Positions 41,781-50,267 of a DNA stretch of 64,000 bases are shown piece by piece. The stretch lies in NCBI GenBank assembly GCA_019455065.1, contig JACFNC010000004.1, forward strand, positions 248,001 to 312,000. The letters are read 5' to 3'. Each line of letters begins with the position of its first letter. Within the stretch, counting starts at the first letter, position 1. The DNA comes from Rhodospirillales bacterium (GTDB lineage Bacteria > Pseudomonadota > Alphaproteobacteria > Rhodospirillales > Magnetospirillaceae). A model generated the notes under the pieces. That model saw only the letters and a list, made by a program, of their open reading frames with translations, was not told where the DNA came from and ran no database searches. The position numbers and the translations under genes were made by a program.

Positions 41781-42506
41781 TTACTTGCCGGCTTCGAACT
41801 GCGCCGCCCACGGCGCGAGATGCCGTCGGTCGCGGGCGTCGTCGACCTGGTTGCGAGTGGGGCTGAAGAACACGCCCGGGGCGTGCAGCAGCTTGCTGAA
41901 CGGGAACACGATCATCAGCAGGGCCACCAGCCCGAGATGGACGAACAGAACCGGGTCGTTGGGCAGGGGCTGGATGTCGAACCGCATCAGCCCGAGAAAG
42001 AACGCCTTGACCGCGATGACGTCGGTATGGACCGCGCCCTTCATGGCCATGCCGCTGACGCCGATGCCGATCAGCAACAGCAGCATGAGGATGTCGGACG
42101 GCGCGGTGATGTAGCGCACGCGGGCCACGATCAGGCGGCGCAGCAGGAGCGCCACCAGGCCGCCCAGCATCGCCAGGCCGCCATAAATGCCGAATGGCTG
42201 GATCAGCGCCACCACGGTCCACACCGGCTCGATGAAATAGCGCAGGTGACGCAGCACCACGAGCAGCAGGCCCAGGTGGAAGGCCACCGCAAAGATCCAA
42301 AGCCACTTGTTGGACTTGAAAAGGCTTTCGAAGAGGCCCACTTCACGGGCCAGCCGGAAGGCGACGCCGGTCTTGGTCAGGGGCGCCGGCATGGTCGGAA
42401 TCTTCAGCGGTGCCGGCGTGCGGGTGTACTGCGTCACCTTGTAGGCGAGGCCGAACACCAGCACGGCGGTGGCCGCGTAGAAAAGGACCGCGAAAAGCGT
42501 CGTCAC
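41781..42506 (-). CDS. dsrM: DsrM, NarI-like heme b membrane subunit
   Basis: Membrane protein of 241 residues with five or six helices. Candidate heme b histidines are in FAVAFHLGLLLVVLRHLRYF and in VLFVHLGLVALLM. It partners DsrK in DsrMKJOP and exchanges electrons with quinone. The start is 70 bases downstream of the DsrC stop, the largest internal gap of this part of the cluster. Confidence 0.93.
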   Translation of the reverse strand: MTTLFAVLFYAATAVLVFGLAYKVTQYTRTPAPLKIPTMPAPLTKTGVAFRLAREVGLFESLFKSNKWLWIFAVAFHLGLLLVVLRHLRYFIEPVWTVVALIQPFGIYGGLAMLGGLVALLLRRLIVARVRYITAPSDILMLLLLIGIGVSGMAMKGAVHTDVIAVKAFFLGLMRFDIQPLPNDPVLFVHLGLVALLMIVFPFSKLLHAPGVFFSPTRNQVDDARDRRHLAPWAAQFEAGK

Positions 42507-42576
42507 GGCAAACCTCTTCGCCGAGTTCAGAAGATCCGGTCGGCGGGCGAGCAGGATGCCCGCCCGGCCGCTGGTA

Positions 42577-42909
42577 TCAGATGCAGCCCGTGGGCTTCGG
42601 CAGGCCGCCGATCTTGCAGGCCTGCTTCGCCGGCCCGTAGGGGAACAGCTCGTACAGATACTTGTTGTTGCCCTTGTCGGGACCGAGGCGCTTCGCCAGC
42701 GCCTTGGTCAGCACGCGGATCGCCGGGGCGATCTGGTACTCGGCGTAGTATTCGCGCAGGAAGTTGATCACTTCCCAGTGTTCCGGGGTCAGATCGACGT
42801 TCTCGTCCTTGGCGATCTGCAGGGCGAGTTCCTCGTTCCACTCGCCGATGTTGACGAGGTAGCCCTCCTCGTCGGCCTCGACGGTTCTCCCATTCGACGT
42901 GTAAGCCAT
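42577..42909 (-). CDS. dsrC: DsrC sulfur-carrier protein
   Basis: TusE/DsrC protein of 110 residues. Both functional cysteines are present in the C-terminal arm: Cys98 (QACKIGG) and the penultimate Cys109 (PTGCI). The two-cysteine arm marks true DsrC, which forms a trisulfide with DsrAB. The Met at 42909 (MAYTSNGRTVEADEEG) is used. It lies between dsrEFH and dsrMKLJOP, as in Allochromatium. Confidence 0.96.
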   Translation of the reverse strand: MAYTSNGRTVEADEEGYLVNIGEWNEELALQIAKDENVDLTPEHWEVINFLREYYAEYQIAPAIRVLTKALAKRLGPDKGNNKYLYELFPYGPAKQACKIGGLPKPTGCI

Positions 42910-42940
42910 CTTCAAACTCCTCTTACGTTCGCTTTCGATT

Positions 42941-43243
42941 TTACAGCCAAGCCTGGACGGTGCCGTGCTCGACAACCAGATCGACGAAGTCGCCGTAATC
43001 GACGACCCGGACGCCGTCGACCACGTTCGCTGGGTCCATGCCCCGGGCCTTGAGGTCGGGCCCCAAGACGAAGACGGGATGGTCGGCCACCGCGTCGGCA
43101 AGCCGCGCCGCCGCCGTGCATCCCTTGACGGCCGCATAGACGCCGTCTTCATACAACAGGATCGCCGAACCCTTCACCGCATGCTTCAGGCAGCTGTCGA
43201 AGGCGTTGCGCTCGTAAGGGGATTTGTTGACCGTGTGAATCAT
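42941..43243 (-). CDS. dsrH: DsrH, sulfur-transfer subunit
   Basis: DsrH/TusB-like protein of 100 residues, MIHTVNKSPYERNAFDSCLK. The early Cys15 is in the position conserved in DsrH. It forms the DsrEFH hexamer, which receives sulfur from TusA and donates to DsrC. It starts 11 bases after dsrF. Confidence 0.93.
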   Translation of the reverse strand: MIHTVNKSPYERNAFDSCLKHAVKGSAILLYEDGVYAAVKGCTAAARLADAVADHPVFVLGPDLKARGMDPANVVDGVRVVDYGDFVDLVVEHGTVQAWL

Positions 43244-43254
43244 CGTCTTCTCCC

Positions 43255-43638
43255 TTACGCGCTCAACACGACATCCATGCCGTCCATCAGCTCGGCCATC
43301 CCGGCGCGGCTGACGACCTCGACCGGAACCACCAGGTCGGCCTCGGTGAGACCGCGTTCCTCGAGCGACTCCTTCTCCACGTACAGCTTCTCGATGTCGT
43401 AGCCTTCGAGAGCCCTATAGGTGTTCGAGAAGTTCTTCATCCCGATGCCCGCGGTGTCCTGGCCCTTCTTCAGCTCGTAGACGCCGTCGTCCACGAACGC
43501 CAAGTGGACGTCCTGGTCGAAGGCGGCCGAAATGAGGACCATTTCCAGGACTTCGAGCGCGTAGATGGTGCCGTAGGGCGCCTTGCGGTTCACGAACATG
43601 AACTTCTTGACGACGCCGCTTTCCATTTCCTCGTCCAT
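43255..43638 (-). CDS. dsrF: DsrF, sulfur-transfer subunit
   Basis: DsrF/TusC-like protein of 127 residues containing VKKFMFVNRKAPYGTIYALE. No cysteine is seen at the DsrE active-site position, as expected for a mainly structural DsrF. It is flanked by dsrE (10-base gap) and dsrH. Confidence 0.92.
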   Translation of the reverse strand: MDEEMESGVVKKFMFVNRKAPYGTIYALEVLEMVLISAAFDQDVHLAFVDDGVYELKKGQDTAGIGMKNFSNTYRALEGYDIEKLYVEKESLEERGLTEADLVVPVEVVSRAGMAELMDGMDVVLSA

Positions 43639-43648
43639 TGCTGCCCCC

Positions 43649-44008
43649 TCAGTCCCCGAACGCGACCATGCGGTCGGACTGGATACCGGCCTCGATCAAC
43701 TGGCCCAGTCCGGAGATCCGGAAACCGGGAGCCAGGTTTTCGTCCTTGATGCCGCGGCGCAGGCCGGCGGCGACGCACACCACCAGGTCGACGCCATGAT
43801 CCTCGGCCAGCTTCGACCACATCTTCACGAGATTGCGGTCGTCGCTCTGCGGCTCCTGCAGGCGGTTCGCGTTGTTGACGCCGTCGTAGTAGAAGAACAC
43901 CCGAAAAATCTGGTGTCCCTTTTCGAGGGCGGCCATGGCGAACTGGTAGGCCGAATCCGAGGCCTGGTGGTTGTACGGGCCCTCGTTGACCAGTATGCCG
44001 AACTTCAT
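43649..44008 (-). CDS. dsrE: DsrE, sulfur-transfer subunit of DsrEFH
   Basis: DsrE/TusD-like protein of 119 residues, MKFGILVNEGPYNHQASDSA, with Cys78 in VVCVAAGLRRGI. This matches the catalytic Cys78 of Allochromatium DsrE. It is the persulfide-carrying subunit of DsrEFH, and its presence indicates sulfur oxidation rather than sulfate reduction. Confidence 0.94.
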   Translation of the reverse strand: MKFGILVNEGPYNHQASDSAYQFAMAALEKGHQIFRVFFYYDGVNNANRLQEPQSDDRNLVKMWSKLAEDHGVDLVVCVAAGLRRGIKDENLAPGFRISGLGQLIEAGIQSDRMVAFGD

Positions 44009-44033
44009 TGTTTCCCTCTCTCCGCCTGCACGC

Positions 44034-45104
44034 CTAGAAATGGATATGGGCCGAGGCGTTCAGGCTGTTCCGACCGCCGCGCCAGTTGTCCAGGTGGTAC
44101 TTGGTGAAGGGCAGTCCGGTGATTTCGAAGAAACGCGGCCAGCCGATGCGCTCGATCCACTCGTTCATGCGCTCCCAGGGGCGCGCGTCTTCCTTGTAGG
44201 CGTAGAGGATCTTCTTGACGATTTCGGCCGCCTCCGGCCACCGCGGCGGATTGTTGGGGATGCCCGCGGCGACCAATTTGTGGAAGGCCGGCTTGGAGCG
44301 CGTCGAGGAATGCTTGCCGCCGACCCAGATGGCGATCTTGCTGTTCACCGGGTCGTTGATCTGCATGGGCGGGCAGGGCGGGAAACAGGCGCCGCAGCAC
44401 ACGCACTTCTTCTCGTCGACTTCCAGCGACGGCTTGCCGTTGACCAGGGCGGGACGGATCGCCGCCACCGGGCAGCGGGCCACCACGGCCGGGCGCTCGC
44501 AGATGCCGGCCACCAGGTCGTGATTGATGATCGGCGGCTTGGTGTGCTGGATGTTGATGGCGATGTCGCCCTGGCCGCCGCAATTGATCTGGCAGCACGA
44601 GGTGGTGATCTTCACCCGGTTGGGCATCTCCTCGTGCTTGAACTCCTCGTAGAGCTCGTCCATCAGCGACTTGACCACGCCGGAGGCGTCGGTGGCCGGG
44701 ATGTCGCAGTGCAGGAAGCCCTGGGTGTGCGAGATCATCGACACCGAATTGCCGGTGCCGCCGACGGGGAAGCCCTCGGCCTCCAGCGTCTTGATCAGGG
44801 GCTCGACCATCTCCCACTTGGAGACCATGAACTCGATATTCGAGCGCACGGTGAAGCGGACGTGCCCCTCGGCGTACTGGTCGGCGATGTCGCACAGGCG
44901 GCGGATGGTGTAGACGTCCATCTGGCGCTGGGTGCCGGCCTTGACCGTCCACACCTCGTCGCCGCTCTCGGCAACGTGGTGGAGCACGCCGGGGCGCGGG
45001 CGGTCATGCCACGCCCAATGCCCGTAGTTCTTCTTGAGCAGCGGGTGCATGAACGGGAATGATTCCGGCACGCCGCTTTCGATGGGACGACGAAGTTCGG
45101 TCAT
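44034..45104 (-). CDS. dsrB: DsrB, beta subunit of reverse dissimilatory sulfite reductase
   Basis: Siroheme protein of 356 residues starting MTELRRPIESGVPESFPFMH. Siroheme-cluster cysteines lie in KITTSCCQINCGGQGD, and the inserted ferredoxin domain carries CPVAAIRPA and CVCCGACFPPC. With DsrA it oxidises DsrC-bound sulfur to sulfite in the cytoplasm. The Met at 45104 is used; the frame is open upstream but overlaps dsrA. Confidence 0.96.
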   Translation of the reverse strand: MTELRRPIESGVPESFPFMHPLLKKNYGHWAWHDRPRPGVLHHVAESGDEVWTVKAGTQRQMDVYTIRRLCDIADQYAEGHVRFTVRSNIEFMVSKWEMVEPLIKTLEAEGFPVGGTGNSVSMISHTQGFLHCDIPATDASGVVKSLMDELYEEFKHEEMPNRVKITTSCCQINCGGQGDIAINIQHTKPPIINHDLVAGICERPAVVARCPVAAIRPALVNGKPSLEVDEKKCVCCGACFPPCPPMQINDPVNSKIAIWVGGKHSSTRSKPAFHKLVAAGIPNNPPRWPEAAEIVKKILYAYKEDARPWERMNEWIERIGWPRFFEITGLPFTKYHLDNWRGGRNSLNASAHIHF

Positions 45105-45129
45105 CTCTCTTGCCTCCAGTCTCTTATCG

Positions 45130-46383
45130 TCACTCGGCCGCGGCGGGGCCCTTGCGGGCATTCCATTTGGCGACCTCGTCGTCCCAGCCGTCGGTGCGGA
45201 CGTAGGGGTTGGTGCGCGGCTGCGATACCATGTTGGGATCGACGTCGAGCCCGATTCCCTCGAGGAAATTGGCAAGGCCGATGCGTTCGATCATCTCGCC
45301 GGTACGCTCGTGCTCAAGCGCGTTCTCGGCGAAGAACTCGATGATCTTCTGGCCGAGTTCGACCAGATTCTCGTAGTCCTCGTCGGATTGCATCGGCATG
45401 AAGGGCACGATCACGGTGCCGAAAAGATCGCCGATCTTCAGGGTGCGCTTGCCGCCCAGCAGGATCGTGACGCCGCGGTCCTTGCCCGGCTTCAGCGCCT
45501 TGGTGCAGACGTTGATGCAGTGCATGCAGCGCACGCAGCTCTTGTTGTCGACGTCCAGCGTGTCGTCGTCGTTGAGGCCCAGCGCCTGCGTCGGGCACAT
45601 GCGGATGACCTGGTTGATGAATTCCTTGCGGCCGAGCTGGGCGACCTTCTTCTTGATCTCTTCCTGATTGACCTGCATGTCGTCGCGCCACGTGCCGATC
45701 ACGGCCATGTCGGCGCGCTGGGTGGCGTTGGAACAGTCGTTGGCGCAGCCCGAAAACTTGAACTTGAACTTGTAGGGCAGGCTGGGACGGTGCATGTCGT
45801 CGAGATTGGCGTTGACGTTCATGCGCAGCGCCTTGGCTTCATCGAAGCAGGATTGCTCGCAACGCGCCGCGCCGACACAGGAGATCGAGGTGCGGACGGC
45901 CGGGCCGGCGCCGCCAAGATCGAAGCCGAGTTCGTTCAGCTTGTCGAAGGCCGGCTGGACCTGATCGGTCGAGCAGCCCTGGAACATGATGTCGCCCGAC
46001 TGGCCGTGGAAGGCGATCAGGCCCGAGCCGTGCTCTTCCCAGATGTCGCACATCTTGCGCAGGATGTCGGTGTTGTAGTGCATGCCGGCCGGCGGCATGA
46101 CGCGCAGGGTGTGGAACTCCGCCGACTCAGGAAACTGGTCGGCGACCTCGGAGAAGCGCGGGATGATGCCCCCGCCATAGCCGAAGACCCCAACGGTGCC
46201 GCCTTTCCAGTAGCCCTTCTTGGTCTGGTAGGAATGCTCGAGCTGGCCGAGCAGGTCCTTCATGCGGTCCGCGTACTGCTTGTCCTCGGACTCGGCGAGC
46301 CGCTTCAAGCCGGTCACGAAGCTCGGCCAAGGGCCGCCCTCGAGCTGATCCAGCATCGGCGTCTCGGGCATCTTCTTACTCAT
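45130..46383 (-). CDS. dsrA: DsrA, alpha subunit of reverse dissimilatory sulfite reductase
   Basis: Siroheme protein of 417 residues. The C-x5-C and C-x3-C ligands of the siroheme-linked cluster are in CVGAARCEQSCFDEAKAL and FSGCANDCSNA, and the ferredoxin domain has CPTQALG and CVRCMHCINVC. The Met at 46383 (MSKKMPETPM) is chosen. It is the first gene of dsrABEFHCMKLJOP and is read from the 474-base region shared with the divergent dioxygenase. Confidence 0.96.
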   Translation of the reverse strand: MSKKMPETPMLDQLEGGPWPSFVTGLKRLAESEDKQYADRMKDLLGQLEHSYQTKKGYWKGGTVGVFGYGGGIIPRFSEVADQFPESAEFHTLRVMPPAGMHYNTDILRKMCDIWEEHGSGLIAFHGQSGDIMFQGCSTDQVQPAFDKLNELGFDLGGAGPAVRTSISCVGAARCEQSCFDEAKALRMNVNANLDDMHRPSLPYKFKFKFSGCANDCSNATQRADMAVIGTWRDDMQVNQEEIKKKVAQLGRKEFINQVIRMCPTQALGLNDDDTLDVDNKSCVRCMHCINVCTKALKPGKDRGVTILLGGKRTLKIGDLFGTVIVPFMPMQSDEDYENLVELGQKIIEFFAENALEHERTGEMIERIGLANFLEGIGLDVDPNMVSQPRTNPYVRTDGWDDEVAKWNARKGPAAAE

Positions 46384-46857
46384 CCTAACCTCCCTAAACG
46401 TCAACTGTATCCGTCGCCGGACCGGTCACCACCGAGTACCCGCGAGGGTGGGCAGAAACGGGTGGAACGGGGAAATGTCGCGCGGGCATCGTCCACTTCA
46501 ATTCCACAAACAAACTACTCAACCAATCGCCAGGCGACCGCGTGAACGGGACCTGGCTGCCAAAGGAAGCTGTGGAGCGGCTGACGCCGGCTGGACAGTT
46601 CCCTCCTCACGTTCGTGGCCATTTTGCCGGACTTTTCAACAACTTGAGCGCGTCGATTGAGTCCGTGGCGTGTTACATTAAGGGATGATAATATAAGAAG
46701 TGAAAAAGAATCCAGGGGATTCTTGCAACGTCATTAAATTAGTGACCGAAATAGTACGAATGACAATGACTCGCATATACTGCCGGAGGCCAGGTGCCGC
46801 ACACGGTATTCGGGAGGGCGCCGAAAGCATGGGGCGAGGCCACCATTGGGGAACTCA
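46384..46857. promoter_or_regulatory. Divergent dsrA/dioxygenase control region with a palindrome
   Basis: A 474-base gap without a convincing gene (a 70-codon plus-strand frame at 46448-46660 has no family signal). The perfect palindrome AAGAATCC-agg-GGATTCTT is at 46706-46724, in an AT-rich stretch that includes gataatataag and, further on, cgcatatactg. It is a candidate operator for dsr and/or the dioxygenase. The exact -35/-10 boxes could not be set with confidence. Confidence 0.45.
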
Positions 46858-47754
46858 ATGAGCATCGGCGGTGCGCCAAAAAGCGATCCTTTCGACCTCG
46901 ACAGTGAGGTCGGCTTTCGGCGCTGGCGGGAACAAAAGCTGGCCGTGGCGCCCACCCAGGCCGAGGATCTGATCGTCGAAATCGCAAACCTTGGCGCGCC
47001 CACCGCGGCGGAGAGGGCCAAGGCGGTGCAGCTCTGCCGGCAGGCCAACATGGCCGTCTACGCCTCGGCATCCACGAGGCCGGCGGACAAGCAGGCCATC
47101 CGACGCTTCGCCGCGGCCTTCGGGCTGCGCCGGCTGGATGCCAACGTTCTGGCCGACGACGACGGCGTGACGCCGATTCATGCGGCCGAGGGCGGCACGC
47201 GCGCCCGGTACGTTCCCTATACCGAGCGGGCGATCTCCTGGCACACCGATGGCTACTACAACGCGCCTGACCGACAGGTCCGGGGAATGGTGCTGCATTG
47301 CACGCGGCCGGCAGCGGTCGGGGGGGAGAGCGCGCTGATGGACCCCGAGATCGCCTATATCCTGCTGCGTGATCGCGACCCGCGGCTGGTGGCGGCCCTG
47401 ATGCGGCCCGACGCCATGACCATTCCCGCCAACGACGAGGAGGGGCTGACCCGGCCGGAGCGGAGCGGGCCGGTTTTCTCGCTCGACGCGCGCGGCGCGC
47501 TGCACATGCGCTACACCGCCCGTGCGCGCAACGTCGTCTGGCTCGACGATCCGGAGGTGAGGCGCGCGGTGGCGGCGCTGGAGGCGTTGCTCGCCGGCGA
47601 TTCGCCCTACATAATCCGCCATCGCCTGACGGCCGGTCAGGGGCTGCTGTGCAACAACGTCCTGCATAACCGGTCGGCCTTTTCCGACGCCGCCGGCGGC
47701 GCGAAGCGACTTTTGTACCGAGCCCGTTTCTTCGAACGCGTAGCGGGGACCTGA
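46858..47754 (+). CDS. TauD/TfdA-like Fe(II)/2-oxoglutarate dioxygenase
   Basis: Protein of 298 residues with the HxD iron motif His129-Thr-Asp131 (ISWHTDGYY), the distal His270 (LCNNVLHNRSAF) and Arg near 288-290 for 2-oxoglutarate. This is the complete catalytic set. The family includes taurine and alkylsulfonate dioxygenases that release sulfite, which would fit the dsr/soe context, but the substrate is not evident. The Met at 46858 is chosen because ggggaac precedes it. It is divergent from dsrA and followed closely by a DUF6967 gene. Confidence 0.8.
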   Translation: MSIGGAPKSDPFDLDSEVGFRRWREQKLAVAPTQAEDLIVEIANLGAPTAAERAKAVQLCRQANMAVYASASTRPADKQAIRRFAAAFGLRRLDANVLADDDGVTPIHAAEGGTRARYVPYTERAISWHTDGYYNAPDRQVRGMVLHCTRPAAVGGESALMDPEIAYILLRDRDPRLVAALMRPDAMTIPANDEEGLTRPERSGPVFSLDARGALHMRYTARARNVVWLDDPEVRRAVAALEALLAGDSPYIIRHRLTAGQGLLCNNVLHNRSAFSDAAGGAKRLLYRARFFERVAGT

Positions 47755-47763
47755 GGAGAGGGA

Positions 47764-47964
47764 ATGTCCGAGGACAAAGTGACCGTACTGGAGAAGATCG
47801 ACGCCCCTTGGGGCAAGGAGATCGAGCTTCACAGGGTCGAATACGAAAGCGGGCTCGCCATGCTGCGGCTGCGCATCCGCGAGGGGCGCCGCTTCACCAT
47901 CATTGACCTCGACGCGGACACGGCGCGCCGGATGGCGGAGATCCTCGGCGACTTCGCGCGATGA
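47764..47964 (+). CDS. DUF6967-like small protein
   Basis: A protein of 66 residues, MSEDKVTVLEKIDAPWGKEI, with two strands of the type LHRVEYESGLAMLRLRIREG and a helix at the C-terminus (DADTARRMAEILGDF). gagagg precedes the ATG, nine bases after the dioxygenase stop, so the two are almost surely co-translated. It may assist or regulate the dioxygenase. No catalytic residues are evident. Confidence 0.75.
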   Translation: MSEDKVTVLEKIDAPWGKEIELHRVEYESGLAMLRLRIREGRRFTIIDLDADTARRMAEILGDFAR

Positions 47965-47968
47965 CGCT

Positions 47969-48757
47969 TCACGGCACCTCGGCGGCGTCGCAGGCTCGCA
48001 CCAAATCCAAAACGATGTCGACGATGTCCTCGCCGCTGCCGATGCCGCCGCAAAACCAGATGAGGCGGCCCGCCGCTTCGCCGGCGCCGGTGCGGCCCGG
48101 TTCCATGCCGAAAAGGGGCGGCAGGTCCTCGCTGCCGTGCAGGCCCTCGGCCACCAGCAGCGGCGCAACGACCACGTAGCGGGAGCGCACCGTCCGCGAC
48201 CAGTCGGCCACGCGGGGTTCCTGCTCGAGATAGGCGGTGCGCACCTCGCCGAAATCTCCTGCCGACCGCAGCGCGGCGGCGATCGCTTCCGGCGTCTCGG
48301 CGGAGCCGCCGGGTCGTCCGGAACCGTGGCCGATCAGCAGGATGCAGGCCTCGCGCGGGCGCACGCCGAGGTCTTGCAGAATGGTCAATGCCCTGGTGCG
48401 CAGGATTTGGGGAATGCGCGGATGGGTTCCGACCGGCGCCGCATAGTGGACGAGACGCGGGTTGCGCCCCGTGCGGTGAGTGACGGGACCCGTCAAGCCC
48501 ATCTCGCGCGGAACCACTTCGCGCGTCAGATAGCCCTGGCCGGCGAAGTTCGGCACCACATAGGCGGTCGCCGCGGAAAGGTCGTCGAGGGCGCCGTCCA
48601 GGAACGGCTTCTCCTTGAGAAAGCAAGCTCTGACCTCGGCGAACAGCGCTCGCGTCCGCAACTTGTCCGCCAGATGCTCGGTGGGCAGCCGGCTCGCGCG
48701 GTTGCGGGTCGAACCGTGCCCCACGAGAACCAAAGCGGAGGCCCGCCAATCCGGCAC
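47969..48757 (-). CDS. cbiX: CbiX/SirB-type chelatase
   Basis: Two-domain CbiX protein of 262 residues with a metal-site histidine in each half, LVLVGHGSTRN and LLIGHGSGRP. The long form belongs to sirohydrochlorin cobalt- or ferrochelatases. With cobA next to it and dsr close by, iron insertion for siroheme is likely. Vitamin B12 synthesis is the other known use. It is convergent with the DUF6967 gene. Confidence 0.88.
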   Translation of the reverse strand: MPDWRASALVLVGHGSTRNRASRLPTEHLADKLRTRALFAEVRACFLKEKPFLDGALDDLSAATAYVVPNFAGQGYLTREVVPREMGLTGPVTHRTGRNPRLVHYAAPVGTHPRIPQILRTRALTILQDLGVRPREACILLIGHGSGRPGGSAETPEAIAAALRSAGDFGEVRTAYLEQEPRVADWSRTVRSRYVVVAPLLVAEGLHGSEDLPPLFGMEPGRTGAGEAAGRLIWFCGGIGSGEDIVDIVLDLVRACDAAEVP

Positions 48758-48767
48758 GACACGCCTT

Positions 48768-49550
48768 CTAGCCGGACGCAGACTGGTCTTCGACCGAGCC
48801 CGGGCCGGCCTGGTACCAGTCGAGCACGCCGGCCAGGCTCACCACCTTGCCGATGATCACGATGGTCGGCGGCGCGAGGCCGGCGTCGGCCACGAGCGTG
48901 GGGAGGCTGCCGACGGTGCCGATCACGCGGCGCTGACGCGGGGTCGTCGCGTTTTCCACCGCCGCGGCGGGCGTGTCGGCGGGCATCCCCGCGGCCATCA
49001 GTTGGCGGGTGATTTGATCGAGATTGGTCAGCCCCATGTAGACCACCAGCGTGGTGTCGGGGTCGGCCAGCGAGCGCCAGTCGTGGGCTAGGTCCTCGTT
49101 TTCCTTGCAGTGGCCGGTGACGTAGCGCACGCCCGTCGCATGGCCGCGGTGGGTGAGCGGGATGCCCGCATAGGTACTGCCGCCGGACGCCGAGGTGATG
49201 CCGGGGACGACCTCGAAGGGAACGCCGTGGCGGGCCAGATATTCCGCTTCCTCCGACCCGCGGCCGAACACGAACGGGTCGCCGCCCTTCAGGCGGACGA
49301 CGAGGCGGCCGGTGCGCGCCAGGCTGACGAGAAGGGAATTGATCTCGTCCTGCGCCAGATGGTGGCGGCTGAGGGCCTTGCCGGCGTAGATGCGGGTGGT
49401 GCCGGCCGGAATGAGATTCAGGATTTCGGGCGAGACCAGCCGGTCAAAGACGACCACCTCGGCCTCCTTGAGCAGTCGCTGCGCCTTGACGGTCAACAAC
49501 TCGGGATCGCCGGGGCCGGCGCCAACCAAAGCCACTCTGCCTAAAGCCAT
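48768..49550 (-). CDS. cobA: Uroporphyrinogen-III C-methyltransferase
   Basis: SUMT-type tetrapyrrole methylase of 260 residues. Typical motifs are VALVGAGPGDPELLTVKA, VRLKGGDPFVFGRGSEEAE and VYMGLTNLDQI. It makes precorrin-2 for siroheme or cobalamin. It is 10 bases upstream of cbiX on the same strand, giving a small siroheme operon beside the dsr cluster. No dehydrogenase domain (CysG type) is fused. Confidence 0.93.
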   Translation of the reverse strand: MALGRVALVGAGPGDPELLTVKAQRLLKEAEVVVFDRLVSPEILNLIPAGTTRIYAGKALSRHHLAQDEINSLLVSLARTGRLVVRLKGGDPFVFGRGSEEAEYLARHGVPFEVVPGITSASGGSTYAGIPLTHRGHATGVRYVTGHCKENEDLAHDWRSLADPDTTLVVYMGLTNLDQITRQLMAAGMPADTPAAAVENATTPRQRRVIGTVGSLPTLVADAGLAPPTIVIIGKVVSLAGVLDWYQAGPGSVEDQSASG

Positions 49551-49943
49551 CGACGTTCCTCGTACCGAACCTTTTATTCGAACTTCCTAATAGACAACCA
49601 TAGACGCCACCGGCTGCCAAGCAAAATTGGCCCGCTTCGGAACATCACCCTACCATGATCGTGGCTCGACCCGAACACCGCCGGCACCCACAGCCTAAAG
49701 GTATTAGGTCGAATGGCCTCCGAATCGCCGCCAACGAGCCGAAGGACCTATTTCTCGCCCGCCAGGGAAAAGCTATGCTCGCAAGAGTAGCGCTACGCAT
49801 CGCAGTTCATTAGCTGCTAACTGGGTCATCAACTCAGCCCCCGGTCATGCCGGGGGCTTTTTATGTCGCCGACCGCCCTGCGAGGGAGGCCGCGGGGCTT
49901 CTTGTTCATGGACGGTTCAGGCGTCCCTCCGGATAATGGCCGC
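49551..49943 (+). ncRNA. Gene-free region with possible small RNA
   Basis: A gap of 393 bases between cobA and the PepSY gene. No protein frame with family signal is seen. The plus-strand stretch from about 49690 contains cctaaaggtattagg and several short inverted pieces, and ends in a strong intrinsic terminator. This is the usual layout of a stand-alone small RNA. It does not match tmRNA, 6S or 4.5S consensus features that I can recall. RNA identity and 5' end are unknown. Confidence 0.3.
49836..49862 (+). terminator. Strong rho-independent terminator
   Basis: AGCCCCCGG pairs perfectly with CCGGGGGCT around tcatg, followed by TTTTT (49858-49862, the first T shared with the stem). It ends a plus-strand transcript that contains no recognisable gene. 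Confidence 0.8.
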
Positions 49944-50264
49944 ATGTGGAAAACACTGCTCTCAACCGTTCTCGTCATCGCTCTGACGGGCGCCGCCGCG
50001 GTCCGGGCCGGAGAGGATCATGACCGTGCCCGCGCCGCCTTGCGCGCCGGCGAGGTGGTGCCGTTGCGGGATATCCTCGCCGTCGTCGAACAGGAATTCC
50101 GGGGGGAAATGCTCGAAATCGAACTCGACGAGAAACGCCGTAGGTTCGTCTACGAAGTCAAGCTGCTTACCCCCGATGGTTCGATCATCGAATTGTACTA
50201 TGATGCCCGCACCAAGGCCTTGCTCAAAACGGAGGGGCGGGGTGTCGAGGATGCCCGGAGATGA
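49944..50264 (+). CDS. Periplasmic PepSY-domain protein
   Basis: A protein of 106 residues with a signal peptide (MWKTLLSTVLVIALTGAAAV) and one PepSY unit: ARAALRAGEVVPLRDILAVV then RRFVYEVKLLTPDG. Start is uncertain; an upstream Met at 49908 is in frame. It precedes an OmpR/PhoQ-type pair by three bases. Such trios are widespread, and the PepSY protein may modulate the sensor kinase. The signal is unknown. Confidence 0.8.
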   Translation: MWKTLLSTVLVIALTGAAAVRAGEDHDRARAALRAGEVVPLRDILAVVEQEFRGEMLEIELDEKRRRFVYEVKLLTPDGSIIELYYDARTKALLKTEGRGVEDARR

Positions 50265-50267
50265 GCC

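Noticed and set aside
46448-46660. A 70-codon frame in the dsrA control region
   Set aside because: No ribosome-binding site or recognisable domain; it is more likely untranslated control DNA.
49551-49860. A cobalamin riboswitch for cobA
   Set aside because: cobA is on the opposite strand from the terminator, and no B12-box-like sequence was found in its leader.
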